A program made the position numbers and the translations under genes. This document shows positions 38,380 to 53,139 of a stretch of 64,000 nt of DNA, piece after piece; positions within the stretch are counted from its first letter, which is position 1, and the number at the start of each line of letters is the position of its first letter. The stretch spans positions 5,418,001 through 5,482,000 of the forward strand of contig CM054181.1 of the NCBI GenBank assembly GCA_028829895.1, written 5' to 3'. Below the pieces are notes generated by a model that searched no databases, was not told the origin of the DNA, and saw nothing but the letters and a program-made list of their open reading frames with translations. Source of the DNA: Sinotaia quadrata (lineage: Eukaryota; Mollusca; Gastropoda; Architaenioglossa; Viviparidae).

Positions 38380-41300
38380 ATTTTCTTATTTCAATTTATC
38401 AACAACAAAAAACTACTAATTTAAACTAGGGAGGCAATATAAACAAGATTTGTAAACAAATTGTTCTTCAACAATGTCATCTATTTAAAGAAAGTGTTAA
38501 TTTGTTGTTATCACTGTCCAACTCATTAGAATTTATAAAATTACAAATGGAATCCACATCTTTATTACTCAACAAATATATTTGATAATTATTTAATAAT
38601 AAAACCTTTATTTCAATTAAAATAGTAAAATCTCTGGTCAATAAACATAGTTTATGAATGCAGCAAATTTTACTTTATTTAAAATAGTATTTTTTCTAAG
38701 TATGCATAAAAGATGCATAAAATAAGCACACTCACACATAACAATAGACAACTCGTGATGTTGAAAATATTTATTTATAATCTGTGGTGTCAGCAGACAA
38801 AATACCTCAGATGTTAAGTGATCACATCTATACAGCAGGAATGGAGAATGAAAAGAATATTTAACTGATATAGTCACATCAACCACTTAACACATAGCTC
38901 AATTTCTCCAAATGACTAACAAAGTAGTTAAACATGACACATAGTCTGAAATAATCAAGTCATTAATTAATAACTCTTTTAAGCTTTAACAAAAGATCTA
39001 TCAATTTACACCAAGTCTATTACATACATACATCAACATTAAAATTTTAAACAACCTCATCCCCACCCTCAAAAAAAAAAAATAATAAAACCTTTAAAAA
39101 GTAAATAATAGTGAGCCAATTAAGTTAAGCACACTAATTTTCTTGTGCCTATCAACATCTAAACTAAAAACCTAAAAAAGTCGGAACTGATCATGTGTGT
39201 TTTTATGAAAAGTCTGACAAATATAGATTCATTCACCAAAAACCACTGTTATAACAATAGTTATTACTCAATGGCAGTTAATTACCAAACTAAAACTACT
39301 GTATAAATCATGCTGACACACTCCCCATACAAAAGATGATTAAAAGTGAAGGAGAAAAAGCAAGGTTTCATCTCTGTAGTCTAGAACTTAAAAACAATAT
39401 AAATACAAATTTATATATATATATTCAATGGTCTTCAATGTATAATATTACAGATTGCAGAACTATTTAAAATAACAATAAATGGGGAGGGTGGCAGAAG
39501 AGGAAGGTGGTGCTAAAGAGGATGGAACACCAGTACCAAGTCCTTTAGGGAAGAACAGTTTGTATAAATTGAGACAACAGCTTTTTATTCAAATCCAAGG
39601 AAATCATTTATACTTTAAATTACTCTCATCCAGAGAGCATATAATATGGAATTAACAAATACCCTGTGGCACCTTGACAACTATGAATAGTTGGTGTAAA
39701 TGCAACACCCACTATGTTGGTTAACACCCACTATCTTGGTTAACAGATATACATTCTTATCTGACAGATTTCACCTTTACAGCTATTTGGTACAGTGCAC
39801 TCACTATTACTGAGGAATGATAAGGAGAGAAAAAAAATAAGCAAACATATTTTTTCCCCCAAAGAATTAGTACATCTTTGTGATTTTGTCAATTAAAATC
39901 GATTTGCAATCTGTCAACCTACCCCCCTCTACCAGTTGTGCATGCAATTGATGGATTTATAGTTTTCTTTTTCAGCCCAAGACCATTTATTGATAATTCA
40001 TAAGCATCTTAATAAATTATAAATATAACTTAATAAAAATCTTCTCCTGCTTTTAGTGAAAAGTAAGAAAACACAGTGCGAATCAATGTTTGTAACCAAT
40101 ATAAATTCATCTTTGTTAGTTTTAGTTTTTGCACCATCCTCAATTACAAGGTCCTAAATACAATTGTAATGCAAGTTAGACTCCCACCCAACTATTCACA
40201 GATCAGATTGCATTAAAATAGCAAAGCATCCTCCAGATTCAACTAGCATTTCTTCAAACTCTCTTAACTTAGAAAGAGAAGTGAATTTAATGCTGCTGTT
40301 GGCAACCATCAAGATCACATCCACATATAAACTTTTATGACACACAAAGCAAAAAGTTTGAAAATGTAATAAGCCTTACTTTTTTTTTTTTTTAAAGTGC
40401 AGCACATCATGGGAAGCTGGCTACAATAAAGAGTATAAAAACAATAATACATGGACACAAAGCAAACAATGCACTGGCAGAGTGTACACAAGGAGAAGAA
40501 AGTGCAACAGAAGGCCTGTATTTCAATCACTGGTAGCTTTGGGGGGTCGACAATACTAATAAAACTTCGAAGTGGCAAAATCAAAAAGCAAACCAACTTC
40601 TTATGGTAATAATGTGAATGTTCCAGCCACAACTGCGACCATCTCAAACTAATAGAAACATAAAGCTATATGCGCAACAATAAAATGCCAAAACTCAAAA
40701 CAACAATACATACAATAAATCCATAAAACCAAGATGGGGAAAGAAAAAAGAAAAAATCTTTTTTTGAAAACAAAAGTTCTAAATCTATATGCAATTGTTT
40801 TATTTGTATTTTGTATGCCTAGTTTATCTTGCAAACATTTGTATTTATTTATTGCAAAGATCTGTGTTTTTATAGTATATCAAACTGGAGGGGAATCAAT
40901 TGGTCAGAATAAATATTTTTCAATCAAATTCCACATATCTAGAACTTAATTTTTAAAATGTACTAATAATAATCTTTTCTAAATTATTTTTCTGTAGTTA
41001 GTGAACTGAGCAGACAATATCTCTATAATGTTTATAAAACTCATGATACCAACCACATACAGTATTTGTACAAAATGTTTCAATGTTGAATTTGAAGACA
41101 TTCTCTTCAATAACACAGAGAGAATCTCAAATTATTTTAACAAAATATTTACATGAAATGTAAAAACTTCTTGGAAAATTCTCATTGAAAATAATATAAA
41201 ATTGTAAAAAATTAATAAAAATGTATTTGGTGATATGTGAGCGAAAGACTGTACTATCATAAATTATACTATATGGATATAAATTTAAAAAATCCAATAA

Positions 41301-41500
41301 CAGTAATGTGATTTCATTTTTTTTAAAAAAGTATCTCCATCAGTTTATCTATTACAAAAATGACTATTCATATTTTAAATCTAAACTATTTAGAAGGCTA
41401 TTTCAGATTTACAGCATAAATGCAATAGTGTGCATTTTCAATTTTATGAAAATAAAAGTTAAACAAAAAAAATAATTTTAAAAGAGTGAATTATTTTGCT
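38380..41500. other. A/C-rich non-coding DNA
   Basis: No exon, element end or RNA gene was recognised. The composition on the + strand (A over T, C over G) is the complement of the COPB1 region and suggests - strand transcription. Confidence 0.4.
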
Positions 41501-41509
41501 CAGTTGCTT

Positions 41510-42262
41510 GTACGTGCGTCTGAGATAATAAACTTCAGCCCAATCCCAATCCAACAAAAGTCTCATTCTTCTCATATCTAAAGGAAAACATACATACAAA
41601 AACTTATACCATGCTTGGCTTGTATGCAGGCGACAATACCATGTGTTAGAGATAATAAACTTCAGCCCAATCCCAATCCTACAAAAGTCCTATTCTCATA
41701 TCTAAAGGAAAACATACATACAAAAACTTATACCATGCTTGGCTTGTATGCAGGTGATAATACCATATGTTAGAGATAATAAACTTCAGCCCAATCCCAA
41801 TCCTACAAAAGTCCTATTCTCATATCTAAAGGAAAACATACATACAAAAACTTATACCATGCTTGGCTTGTATGCAGGTGATAATACCATGTGTTAGAGA
41901 TAATAAACTTCAGCCCAATCCCAATCCTACAAAAGTCCTATTCTCATATCTAAAGGAAAACATACACACAAAAACTTATACCATGCTTGGCTTGTATGCA
42001 GGTGACAATACCATGTGTTAGAGATAATAAACTTCAGCCCAATCCCAATCCTACAAAAGTCCTATTCTCATATCTAAAGGAAAACATACACACAAAAACT
42101 TATACCATGCTTGGCTTGTATGCAGGTGACAATACCATGTGTTAGAGATAATAAACTTCAGCCCAATCCCAATCCTACAAAAGTCCTATTCTCATATCTA
42201 AAGGAAAACATACACACAAAAACTTATACCATGCTTGGCTTGTATGCAGGCGATAATACCAT
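41510..42262. repeat. 124-bp minisatellite, six copies
   Basis: AGATAATAAACTTCAGCCCA, TCCTACAAAAGTCCTATTCT, ATACCATGCTTGGCTTGTAT recur with starts near 41522, 41649, 41773, 41897 and onward. Copies are nearly identical apart from the first, which has a short insertion. Confidence 0.95.
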
Positions 42263-44264
42263 GACTACATTTTCTATTGCCAATGCATTATATTTTATCA
42301 TTCCCTAGGTAGGCAAATCTAATCACAGTCATTCTCACCTGTCATCTGCCAATTAAATGTCATGTGCAAAGAACAAGGGTTATTGTTCAAACATTGTAAA
42401 CTTAAGTGTTGTAAAAATGCATGAGTAACACCTTGCTTATAAAACACCCACCAAAATGATTTTCATATACATACTACACAATTGTAAAAGAGAGAAGGAG
42501 AAAAGAAAGTATTTTCTTCTCACTGAAGTACACAACGTACATGCATACAGTAAATGTTTAGTACTATGTGCTTTGTTTTTAACTCTGGTACAATATAAAG
42601 CATTTAATTTGTATAAACTTACAAAAGAAACCTTATATATATTTATAATTATTTTTTAAAAAAGCAATCCTCTGCCCTAAAGAAAGAATCTGGCAAATAG
42701 CTGGACCACTGTCATGTAAGGGCTAAGGAAACTGAGCATAAAAGTTCAATAATAATCAGCAATAAAATGTATTCATCTCAAATATAAGTTACAAACATCT
42801 AGGTATAAATTAAATATTGCTCGACGATTAATATGTGGCTTAATTAATCTTGATCTTGTTTGTGAACAGTCCTTTCATGCAACACCTTATACATCTTTAA
42901 CAATTCATTTATTCATTTTGTTTAAAGTTAAAATATACACATTCATATTTGAAAACTCACAATAGCCACAATGTACAGTACATGCAATGGAGAATTGTCA
43001 ACTCACACAATAATCATAACACACAGAGCATGCATAATATGATGGAAATAATTATCAACTCGCATAATAAGCAGCTTTGTTTGTTATATTAAAAGAATAA
43101 AAATAGCACATCACTAAATAACCACAAATCTGTGGCTAGTTTAATTTAATGAATGTTTAGAATATGCACCCAAAAAGACAGCAGGAAAAGGCTAGATAAC
43201 AAGTTTTAGATAACATGGAAATTGTAAGAACCAATATATAATTCAGAATCTTCATGTAAGCAGAATACAGTTGTAGCGTAAAATTTTTAAAACTACATAA
43301 CAAAAATCTGAAACTGAATCAATATCTCATTAAACCATCTTTTCTGCTTTCTGAATATTACAATGTCTTAAAGGCTATGGCAGTTCAAAATAAAAATGTA
43401 TTATGATTGCAATAATGCCTTACAGTTATGGTGAAATAAAATAAATGTGAAGGCAAAGAGCATACATATACTGGTTAAACATCTGTGTAAGTGAAAAATA
43501 CTTTAACAATGTCAAAAGGTGTGAAAATGTCAGTGAAATGGTATTAACTAATCTAAGATTATTTTCTTTTATAGAGTTTTAATTTGCTAAATACTTTAAT
43601 TCTAAGTAATAACACAGGTACAAGTCAGCTTTAAAAAAAAAACAAAAATCACATAAATATATATATATACAAGCAAGCCGACCCGACACAATACAAGTGA
43701 GTTTATTTGGTGGCATTAATTAATTAACACAAGATGTGTGCATTTGTTAATGTCCAAATACACACCTGCCTACAGATATAAATATATTATTTAACTGTTT
43801 GTCTAATTGCTATCATTTACTTAGATAAGAGTTTTGACTAAGATATTGAAGCCTGGCATGTTACTAACTAGTTAACCCTTGCTGATTCTGATTAAAGACC
43901 AAGGTTTTATTAGTTAGGCATTAACTGGATGTGTCTAATAACTGTAGTATGTTGTTTCTGTGACTTTATATTCACTTCTGACAACAAAATAATTAAGAGC
44001 AAAGCATTTCTAGCAACTCAAATTCACATCATAATGCAATGTGATGACTTAAAATTATTGACCAACAAAACACAAACCAAAAGAGTATGTGTAAGGATTA
44101 AAAAACATGGAAAGACAACATACTTTAAAATATAAGCCAAAATAATTTATTCTATCAAGGTTCAATTAGGTTAAAATTTCTGAAGTATAATAAAAATGTA
44201 TAAATACCTCCTGATAATGACAGCAATTATGTAATTATCTTATGTAATACAGATCCAAAATCAC
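42263..44264. other. AT-rich non-coding DNA
   Basis: Nothing recognised beyond a short TA run at 43660-43670. Confidence 0.4.
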
Positions 44265-44274
44265 GTGTACAGCA

Positions 44275-44502
44275 GAAAAAAACAAAGTTTATCTAACTGT
44301 ATTCTGTATCTATTCATGTACACAACAAGCAGAAACAAAGTAGTCTGTAATTATCTAATTGTGTATCTATTCATGTACACAACAAGCAGAAACAATGTAG
44401 ACCGTAATTGTCTAATTCTGTATCTATTCATGTACACAACAAGCAAAAACAAAGTAGTCTGTAATTATCTAATTGTGTATCTATTCATGTACACAGTAGA
44501 AT
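44275..44502. repeat. 57-bp minisatellite, four copies
   Basis: TATCTATTCATGTACACAAC and AAGCAGAAACAAAGTAGTCT recur; a + strand frame with a 19-residue repeat is an artefact. Confidence 0.92.
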
Positions 44503-46578
44503 GAAATGAACTTCAATTTTATGTTTTATATAACATATATCTGAATGTATGTGCACTGTCAACATAGAAACAAATAAATTGTTCTGAGCACTGGCATGTA
44601 GCCATGGAAACCTGGAGAAACCAAGTGTGCACAAGCATAAACCATTTTAAACAAAAATGACAAAGTTTACCGAGGTACTAAAAAATAAATAAAAATACAT
44701 TCAACCCATGATTTTAATTATTACAATTCAATAAAATAAATTAATAATATCAGCACAAATATCAGCAATGCTGCCAACTACACAAAAAGACTAGATAGTG
44801 TATTTTATTATTATTATTACACTAGATAGTGTAAATTATTATTTTTCTTTTTATATTAAAGAGAAACATAATAACATAACACAATCCTAAAAAGAATACA
44901 ACAGCAGACTATACAGCAAAATAAGAGGGAATGATATATAAGATTCAAATTAATGAGCTTCATCAAATTTTAGGTGGGGGATGTAGAAAATAGTAAATTA
45001 TATCATGATTACAAAGTAATAGACATAATAGATTCAATGATATAATGCCTACCACATACATGATTAACATATGAAAATGTGTGACAATGACAGACAACAG
45101 TAGGTTAAAAAAAAAGTTCACATATATTTATTTCATACTAAAATACTTTCTCTCTTAATTCACACTTAAGTGAACTATTCAGTTCTGACACTGAGCAAAA
45201 AACAACAGTTTAGAATCAAAAAATGCATTTTGTGTATGTGGTATGCAAGTGGTATATATATATATGTGTGTGTGCACATGTATGAGTGTACATGTAATGT
45301 CTTGTGGTTTATATGATGTGTATGGTGTATATGTATATGTGTGTATGTTAATGTGTCTAATGTGTGCAATGTATGAGTTGTGATGTGAGTGTATGTGTAT
45401 TATGTGGCAAATGTGTTGCATATGGGTAAGTGTTGTGTGTGTAAGAGAGAGAGAGTGTGTGTGTAGGGAAAAAACAGCAAAGATCAAAGATGGCAACTAC
45501 AATTTATTTATGAGTTGGACCAAAGGAAAGCAAATAAACAATCACACAAACTTAAAATCACATGTCAAATGACTAGCATAAATATTTACATTAAAACTCA
45601 CTTAGTAGCAAACAGTTTAGAATATAACACAATTTCCTAAAATATTGATAATAAATCAATAATCATATATATTACAAATAACTTTCAGTGTATTAATCAA
45701 TATGCATAAAATGATCCACCTTATTTTCCCCCTATTACTTCAATGTAAAACTTATTCTATATTCTGATTGCTTGTCACAAATCTTTTCAATCTTCTTTAC
45801 ACAGTTTGAAATCTGCATATACTTCCTAAACAATTTAAATAAAAACAACTTGGTTTTGCACTCATCTGTTATTAAATATTTTTAAATTGACCATATCAAA
45901 TTGTGAAAATAGTTGTTTGTAACAGATATATTCAATTGTTTAGTTACCCCTTTGTAAAGTCAGACAAAGGTAAATACTAGACATTTAATTATAAACTTCA
46001 TAATTTAAGAAAGGTTAAGAAATAATCAAAAATGAATACCTTTCTGTCAAGTCACTAATAGGTAAATGGTATGTATTAATTATACATGTTCACTATTTTG
46101 GACAAGGCTAAAAAAAAATCAAGAATGAACACCTTTCTGTTAGGTCACATTATATATTCAATATATTCATTATATATTCATTCCTCAATTGCTGGTGAAA
46201 CTCAATGGGCACTGGACGTTAACAGTTTTGTTAAACTTTTTTTTTGTATTGAAAGCACTGACTGCAATCTGATATTTATTTTGGTTTGCACTGACAAAGT
46301 TATATATAGGGTTTTTGTACTTATGTACATGTGTGCTATTTTTAAATGATGAGCAGTGAAGCAGATTAATCCAAATGATGGCTACAAAATTAATGTTTGA
46401 ATATGTAGCCTGACACAAGCAATGACTCAGCCCTACTGGCAGTCAGAAAAATAATCAACTTTACAATCTTGTCAATTACCATCACCTTTCATAATCTGCC
46501 AGTTTTTAAACTGTACTTGGCTAATCAGTTTCAATTCAAATCAGCATAAAAATTAAATTCATTAAATAATACAGGATG
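44503..46578. other. A-rich non-coding DNA with GT-rich tract
   Basis: 45235-45465 is a long irregular TG/TATG-rich stretch. Nothing else was recognised. Confidence 0.4.
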
Positions 46579-46586
46579 AGTTAGGA

Positions 46587-46802
46587 TAGGAGTATCCAAT
46601 CATTTTGGGCAAAAGGCCACAACCTTTACTGTTGGCTACTTCGCAAGGTCATGTATAAAACCCACAAATGGTACACCATACAATTTTAACCCTAATTTTC
46701 TTTACTTCCATGGTCAAGGCAAAGTGTTGGTTGTGTGGATTTATTCTAACAGCAGAATACAACTTGGCAGGCCACATGCGGCCTGCATGCTGGACACCCT
46801 TG
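46587..46802. mobile_element. 216-bp hAT-type MITE
   Basis: Starts TAGGAGTATCCA and ends TGGACACCCTTG, whose reverse complement CAAGGGTGTCCA pairs with it imperfectly; both resemble the CAGGGGTGTCCA ends of many hAT elements. Sub-terminal AAAGGCCACAA and GGCCACATGCGGCCTGC are also typical. The 8-bp flanks AGTTAGGA (46579-46586) and AGTTAGGG (46803-46810) match 7 of 8, as expected of a hAT target duplication. It has no coding capacity. Confidence 0.85.
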
Positions 46803-46969
46803 AGTTAGGGTTTATTGAACAAGCAGTGTGCAAAGACAGTCTGGTAGAGTTGAATTGTTTGCAATAAACACTAGTAGCCATACTGTATGTGTATGTGATG
46901 ACACACTGTTATATTTATGTTTACTAGCAATTAAAACAATATATTTGCTATCTGGATATATGTTATATA

Positions 46970-47125
46970 TTTGATGGTAACTATTGGTAACTACTGATGA
47001 GAAATAGTGATGGTAACTATTGGTAACTACTGGTGAGAAATAGTGATGGTAACTATTGGTAACTACTGGTGAGAGTGATGGTAACTATTGGTAACTACTG
47101 ATGAGAAATAGTGATGGTAACTATT
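46970..47125. repeat. ~36-bp minisatellite, four to five copies
   Basis: GATGGTAACTATTGGTAACT then ACTGATGAGAAATAGT; each unit itself is a doubled GGTAACTA. Confidence 0.9.
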
Positions 47126-48104
47126 GCACATCTGCATTTGCCAGTTTATTTTCTGTAAATCTAGAATTTATGTTTATGTATATGTCACAGTGTATTGTTA
47201 CTTTTGCTGTTTATTCCATGAAACAAAAACAAGACACTAAGAAACAGAAAAATGATTTAAATGATAATACATTAAGCAATTTATCGTAGTTTTCAATCAA
47301 CTTAATCTTTATAAAAATAATTTTAAAAACCAACACAAAGAGACATAGAAATACAACTTTAAACTGTTAAATAATTTGCCACAAATAGGAAGGAAAAAAT
47401 ATATATGCTTTTTTGAACAAAAATTTTTTTTTTTAACTGTGAGACAAAAAAACAAATCTCTTGCTGCACCCAGCATACTGAAGCCACTTCTCAAAAAGCC
47501 TCAATAAATAACAAGCATTTTATGACAACCTTTGTGTATTATGTGCAAATATTATAATAAGCATCTTTCCCTGGTCTCAGCCTTAATTTAATGTTGAAGT
47601 TTAAGAATGGAATCAGATGTGATTACTTTCAAAGTCTCAATAAAGAGCAAGCATTTGACAAAACAATCTTCATGAATTATACGCAAATAATATGAAGAGT
47701 ACCTTTCCTTGGTATCAGTTAATTTGGTGATGGAGCAATAAAATCTGAATTATGATAAAACTGTTAATAAAAACTGGGATTTGCAACCTCTTTTTTGATA
47801 AAGTAAATTTAAATATATAATTAATCATGAGACCTGATCTACAGCAATGTAACATTAAGAATTTTTTTTTAAAGCCTGAAAAATATACACTGTCTTTTAA
47901 ACTGTCTTGTTTTTAATTAAAAAAGGAAGATTCTAGCTAGTTTGGATTCAAACTTAGTACATGTTTATTTATTTAATTTTAAAGTTTAATGGCACTGTAA
48001 ATTCATCTACTACATTACAATTTCACTTGAAGCAAAATCTCTTGTATATAATGAAGATGTATAGCAAATAGGAAAAGAAAGGTCTACAAACAATTTTCTT
48101 AGCT

Positions 48105-48255
48105 AATGACACATTAAAGTCCAACTTTCTTAGTTATTGACACATTAAAGTCCAACTTTCTTAGCTATTGACACATTAAACTCCAACTTTCTTAGCTATT
48201 GACACATTAAAGTCCAACTTTCTTAGCTATTGACACATTAAAGTCCAACTTTCAG
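48105..48255. repeat. 31-bp minisatellite, about five copies
   Basis: TCCAACTTTCTTAGCTATTG then ACACATTAAAG repeats. Confidence 0.92.
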
Positions 48256-48399
48256 TCCAAATCAGGTGCTAGTAAAAAAAAAAAGAGAGTACATTTACTC
48301 TTCAAGCAATGAATGACCTGTTCATATCTACAGGGAGGGATGAGATTATATGTAAAGGAATAATCTTCTCCGAATAGATCTGAACATATATTTATGCAA

Positions 48400-48985
48400 A
48401 GAGTTAATCTTCGCCATCCAGAGTCTTTAGATAAAGAATTAATTTAGAACCTGACTATCCTTATACAAAGTCCTTGTGTAAAAAGTTAATGTTTTCCATT
48501 GAGAACATAACTATCCACATTCCTTAATTAAAGAGAGAATCTCCTAGAACCTAACAATCTACACTCTTAGTCTTTATCTAAAGAGTTAATTTAGAACCTG
48601 ACTATCCTTATACAAAGTCCTTGTGTAAAAAGTTAATGTTTTCCATTGAGAACATAACTATCCACATTCCTTAATGAGAATCTCCTAGAACCTAACAATC
48701 TACACTCTTAGTCTTTATCTAAAGAGTTAATTTAGAACCTGAGTATTCTTATACAAAGTCCTTATGCATAAAGTTAATATTCTCCAACTAGAAGCTAAAT
48801 ATATATTAATACTCTTTAAATGAAAAGTTAATCTCTATTTAGAACATAAATAGTCATAGTCCTTAAATATAGAGTTATCTTTTCCATCTTAATTCTGATA
48901 TCCACATACAACCTCTACATAAAGAGCTAATTCTCCACCCAGAACCTAATTATCCATAATCCTTATGTAAAGAATTAATCTTTTC
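48400..48985. repeat. Imperfect repeats with ~150-bp duplication
   Basis: GAACCTGACTATCCTTATAC followed by AAAGTCCTTGTGTAAAAAGT occurs at about 48449 and 48594. Shorter AGAACCTAA...CTATCCA...AAGAGTTAATC motifs recur throughout. Confidence 0.75.
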
Positions 48986-49734
48986 TATCTAGAACTAATC
49001 ACATACAGTATTAAGTTTCTATATGAATGGCTTTAATTCCTGGAATGTAATCATCAAGCAAATGGAGGGGCTGATGGTAAACTAACATATGAAAAAAATA
49101 CTTTAAGTTTTTATCATAAAACAAAAACTTAAAATTACCGGGTATCACAATGCAACAATTTACTTTCAGCTCAACACAGCCCAACAACCATGACACCAGA
49201 GCACTAAGCACACTAAAACTATTATGCAATGATATGCCAAAGCTCAGGGATGATTAAGCTCAAGATATGTCCATGATAAATAGAAAATATGTGTAAGCTT
49301 TCATAAACTAATAATTAATTAATAACACATGCAGCCTTAAATAATAAATGAAAACAGGCAAAATACGAACCAGAACACATGCAGTTATAAATAATTCTAG
49401 CAAAGTGTTATTAATTATACAGGAAGCACTTATAATCAGGTTAACATTGTCAAAAAAAACACTCACCTGTTCATGAAAAGCATCACATTCTAAATCAGGC
49501 AAATAAAATAATATACTGGACTCAAAGACTCCATATCATTTACTCTTAGATCATTTTCTGACTGATTCAGAAATGTGAACAAATTTCAATGCTTAAACTT
49601 CCGTTCGTTATCAAAATGAAACAAATAAGCTCATTAAGGAAGCTTGCATTTGTTTATTTACTTTGTTGTTGTGAAGTTGTGATTTTTGAATATCAACGAA
49701 AATGAAAGTATCCAGGAGAATCTAGACAAATGGG

Positions 49735-49868
49735 AAGGTGTTTCAAATTCACAAACACCAGCAAAATGTTCTCTCTGAATGGCATGCTTACCTAAAAGCT
49801 CTCTTTTTACCCAAATGCAACACACAAACACCAGCAAAATGTTCTCTCTATATGGCATGCTTTACCCA
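49735..49868. repeat. Short duplication
   Basis: CACAAACACCAGCAAAATGT then TCTCTCTGAATGGCATGCTT at about 49750 and again (with TATATGGCATGC) at about 49823. Confidence 0.7.
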
Positions 49869-50282
49869 AATGCAACATACAAACTACCAGCAATGAAAAA
49901 CTCAACACACAACCTCTGAACAGGAAGGACAACAGCTATTTCAGAAGCTGGAGTTGTGCTACGAGTTGTTTGCTTTGCAAGAAGAAAGGTCACAACTAAT
50001 TATACTAATGATACAGCAAAAGGCAAAGTGAATTTTTTTTCTGGGTCATTTTTTCCAAGGAAGCTATATTTTTTAATGGACATGATCAAGAAAGAAACAC
50101 ATATGGCACTGGGAGAGTTTTACAAACGATGTGTTTACAATCCTCCACCCTACAGTCTCTCCCCACCCTGTTCCAATAGCCAACGATTATGTTCTGGTAA
50201 TGTTGTTTTTAATATTTCATCAGATAATAAATATTCAAATATAAGGCAACAATTTTAATGAGATTATTTTTTAAAATTCATA

Positions 50283-50540
50283 TATGCACTTTCATTGTCT
50301 TTAAAAAAATGTTTAAAAAAATAATAATTACTCAAAAGTAAATGAATGACAGACTACCCCTCCCTAACACATTACATTGTCTTAAAAAAACTGTTTAAAA
50401 AAATAAAAATTACTCAAAAGTAAATGAATGACAGACTACCCTCCCTAACACATTTCATTGTCTTTAAAAAAAACTGTTTAAAAAAAATAAAAATTACTCA
50501 AAAATATATGAATGACAGACTCCCCCAACCTAACACATTA
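50283..50540. repeat. ~83-bp minisatellite, three copies
   Basis: ATTGTCTTTAAAAAAA, TACTCAAAAGTAAATGAATG and ACAGACTACCCCTCCCTAAC recur with A-tract length variation. Confidence 0.88.
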
Positions 50541-51336
50541 TCTTTGGATAGAACTTACAGTCGAAGTACATGTTCAGCTACACATAAGACAAAACACTGA
50601 CCTATATATTCAGAAAATATATACCAAAGTAAAAAAAATTTAGTTTTGGAATTTACCCCATGCAATGAGAATTAAGAAGAAACTCAGTTAAGAATCAGGT
50701 AAATATTAACAAACCAATGTATATCTAAATGTAAATAAACATTATGTCAAGTTAGACATCACATAAAAAATGTCTGTTGACCTCGAGCCTAAGAATCAAA
50801 CATATCAAATGGTAAAATCAACACATGCACGCATGCACGCACACACACATCAAATATATTTTTTCAATTTAAATGACAAACCCAACTCAACAAAAATCCA
50901 GTATTCTAATAAAAGCCCAAAACAGGACTCACCTCTCTAATAAAAATCTGAAATAAGGTGCACAACTAATAAAAGCCCTATATAAGATCCCTACTCTAAC
51001 GGAAGCCCCATTAAAGACCCCTACTCAATAAAAAAACCAAATAAGACCCATAACTCTAATTTTAAAAAAATCCTAACTGTAATAAATCTCCATATAAGAC
51101 CTTTTACACAATAGTGACTCAACTGTACTAAAGTCTTCTGCAAAAGAAAACATGAATTTATGGACACCGATCACAGACCAGATCCTAATGCAGTAGAAAT
51201 CAATCTGTCAACCTTTTTCACAGCTCCAAGGGACAATCACAGACCTACTAAGAGAAATATTTAATTCATAGGTTTTGTATCAGTCAAACAAGTTTTGTAG
51301 CATAGCCAAATGCAGAATCTTTGAAACACAGAAATG

Positions 51337-51342
51337 TTTATT
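51337..51342 (-). terminator. RRAS2: First AATAAA on the - strand after the RRAS2 stop
   Basis: I found no earlier canonical signal on the - strand between the stop (53140) and here, so the 3' UTR is at least about 1.8 kb if a canonical signal is used. ATTAAA variants occur nearer, for example around 52331-52336. Confidence 0.35.
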
Positions 51343-52194
51343 ATATATGTGACTAGTTGCCTCAAAAACTACAACACAAAATTTCTCAATGTTCCATAGT
51401 GTGACCAAAGATAAGTAAGTCACCAGACTAAAATTCCTGTCAGCAATGGCACAAATTATGAGCTTCTACTCCTTATAAACTCTGACCCTAAAATTGAAAT
51501 CAAGCTAAGTCCCTTCTAAAAAGAAAGTGCCTTCATATAGAGATGGATTACAAAGCACTGACAAGATATTATGCATGAAAAAGCTGGTAGTTGCCATTTT
51601 TAAAAGGAAGAGGTCGTCAAAATGTAATTGTTATGATAAATTTCAGATGAGACACATTTTCCAACAAATGTACATGACTAAATTTTGTTGCAATTTGATT
51701 AAACACTAAAGCAAATGCATTGTGGTGCTCTCAAAGGAAATCATTTTCAAATTCAATGTGCTAGTTCATTTAACAGAGGTTTCACAAATCACAAATGTAT
51801 TTTAAAAATAAAAATTCATTCATAGACATATTTTTGGCAATGTTTAACCCTGAAATTGATGTATAATCATAAATCATCATTAGAATCAAGATAACTGAAG
51901 CAGAATGCAACCTTAGAAAATACAAAATTGTTATAATGTCAGTTTTATGTCACAGAATGCAGACAAGAAAATAGTTTTACAACATCTCTACAGTAAAGAC
52001 AGTTCAAGCAGAATGCAGTCCCAGAAAATATATTTCTAAAACCAAGGTTTCAAAGCAAAACCATTTACGCATAATTAATTTCAGTACTAGGGTAACTATC
52101 TATGGGAGACATCTACTTCAAAGGATAAATTATGCCTCAAAATAATCAGCTAGTTCCATCTACATGATGACAAATGATGGTGCTTAAAATGAAA

Positions 52195-52600
52195 TTATGA
52201 AAGCCCCATCAACTAATCTGTCATCTGATGATGGCCTTTACAATCAACATTGACAGCTCCACCAACTCCATGTCATCAGATGATGGCCTTTACAATGTAA
52301 CACTGACAGCACCATCAATTGTATATCTTTAGGTGATGGCTTTTAATATGTCCTCGTGATAGCTCCATCAACTGTATATCTTTAGGTGATGGCTTTTAAT
52401 ATGTCCTCGTGATAGCTCCATCAACTTCATGTCAACAAAAGATGGCACTTAAAACAAAGCACTGAAAACCTCATCAACTACCTGTCAACAGATGATGGCC
52501 TTATAATGGAACACTGACAGCGCCATCACTGGCAAAAATGTCTACAGATGATGACCTGTAAATGTCATATTGATAGCTCCATCAAGCGCATGCCAACAGA
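52195..52600. repeat. Imperfect ~60-bp minisatellite, about seven copies
   Basis: GATGATGGCC(T)TTA...ACTGACAGCTCCATCAACT recurs with much variation. It would lie in the RRAS2 3' UTR or flank. Confidence 0.75.
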
Positions 52601-53139
52601 CATACAGAATATATTCATTAATTACTAAAAACTACTGAATTAAATGCAGCATGTGATTTTACTGCTGCTCAAGACAAGTACTAAACAAGCAACTGCAGAA
52701 ATATTTTTTTTTAAGTTACAAGGTACTAATTACTGCAATGTGATGAAGACTTGCATCCATATTTCAAAGTAGAAAATACATTCACACATTTGCCAACAAA
52801 TTCACTCCCTTTCCTCACTCACCTACCTCACGTACATGAGTTGCAGCGTAACATGCAAAACTTATCACTGTACACACAAGCAAAGGGTTATAGTTTGGCT
52901 TTTTCAGTTTGTACAGAAAAACAAAAACAAAAGAAAACAAACTTGCAAAAGTTATCATTCATAAACACGTAACTGCACTACCTTGATCAATATTTTTCTG
53001 TGACCATATCCCAGTGTCATAGGATAACCTCCCTTTTTAAGTTCATGTGCTGAATCAGTTGTACATAACTATCTGCTTAAACAATAAGCTTTTATCTTTT
53101 CTTGTTTGCTTTTGTTGTTTTGTTTTGTTTAATGTGCGG

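Noticed and set aside
45175..45496. His/Thr-rich - strand frames
   Set aside because: They come from a TG/TATG-rich low-complexity stretch.
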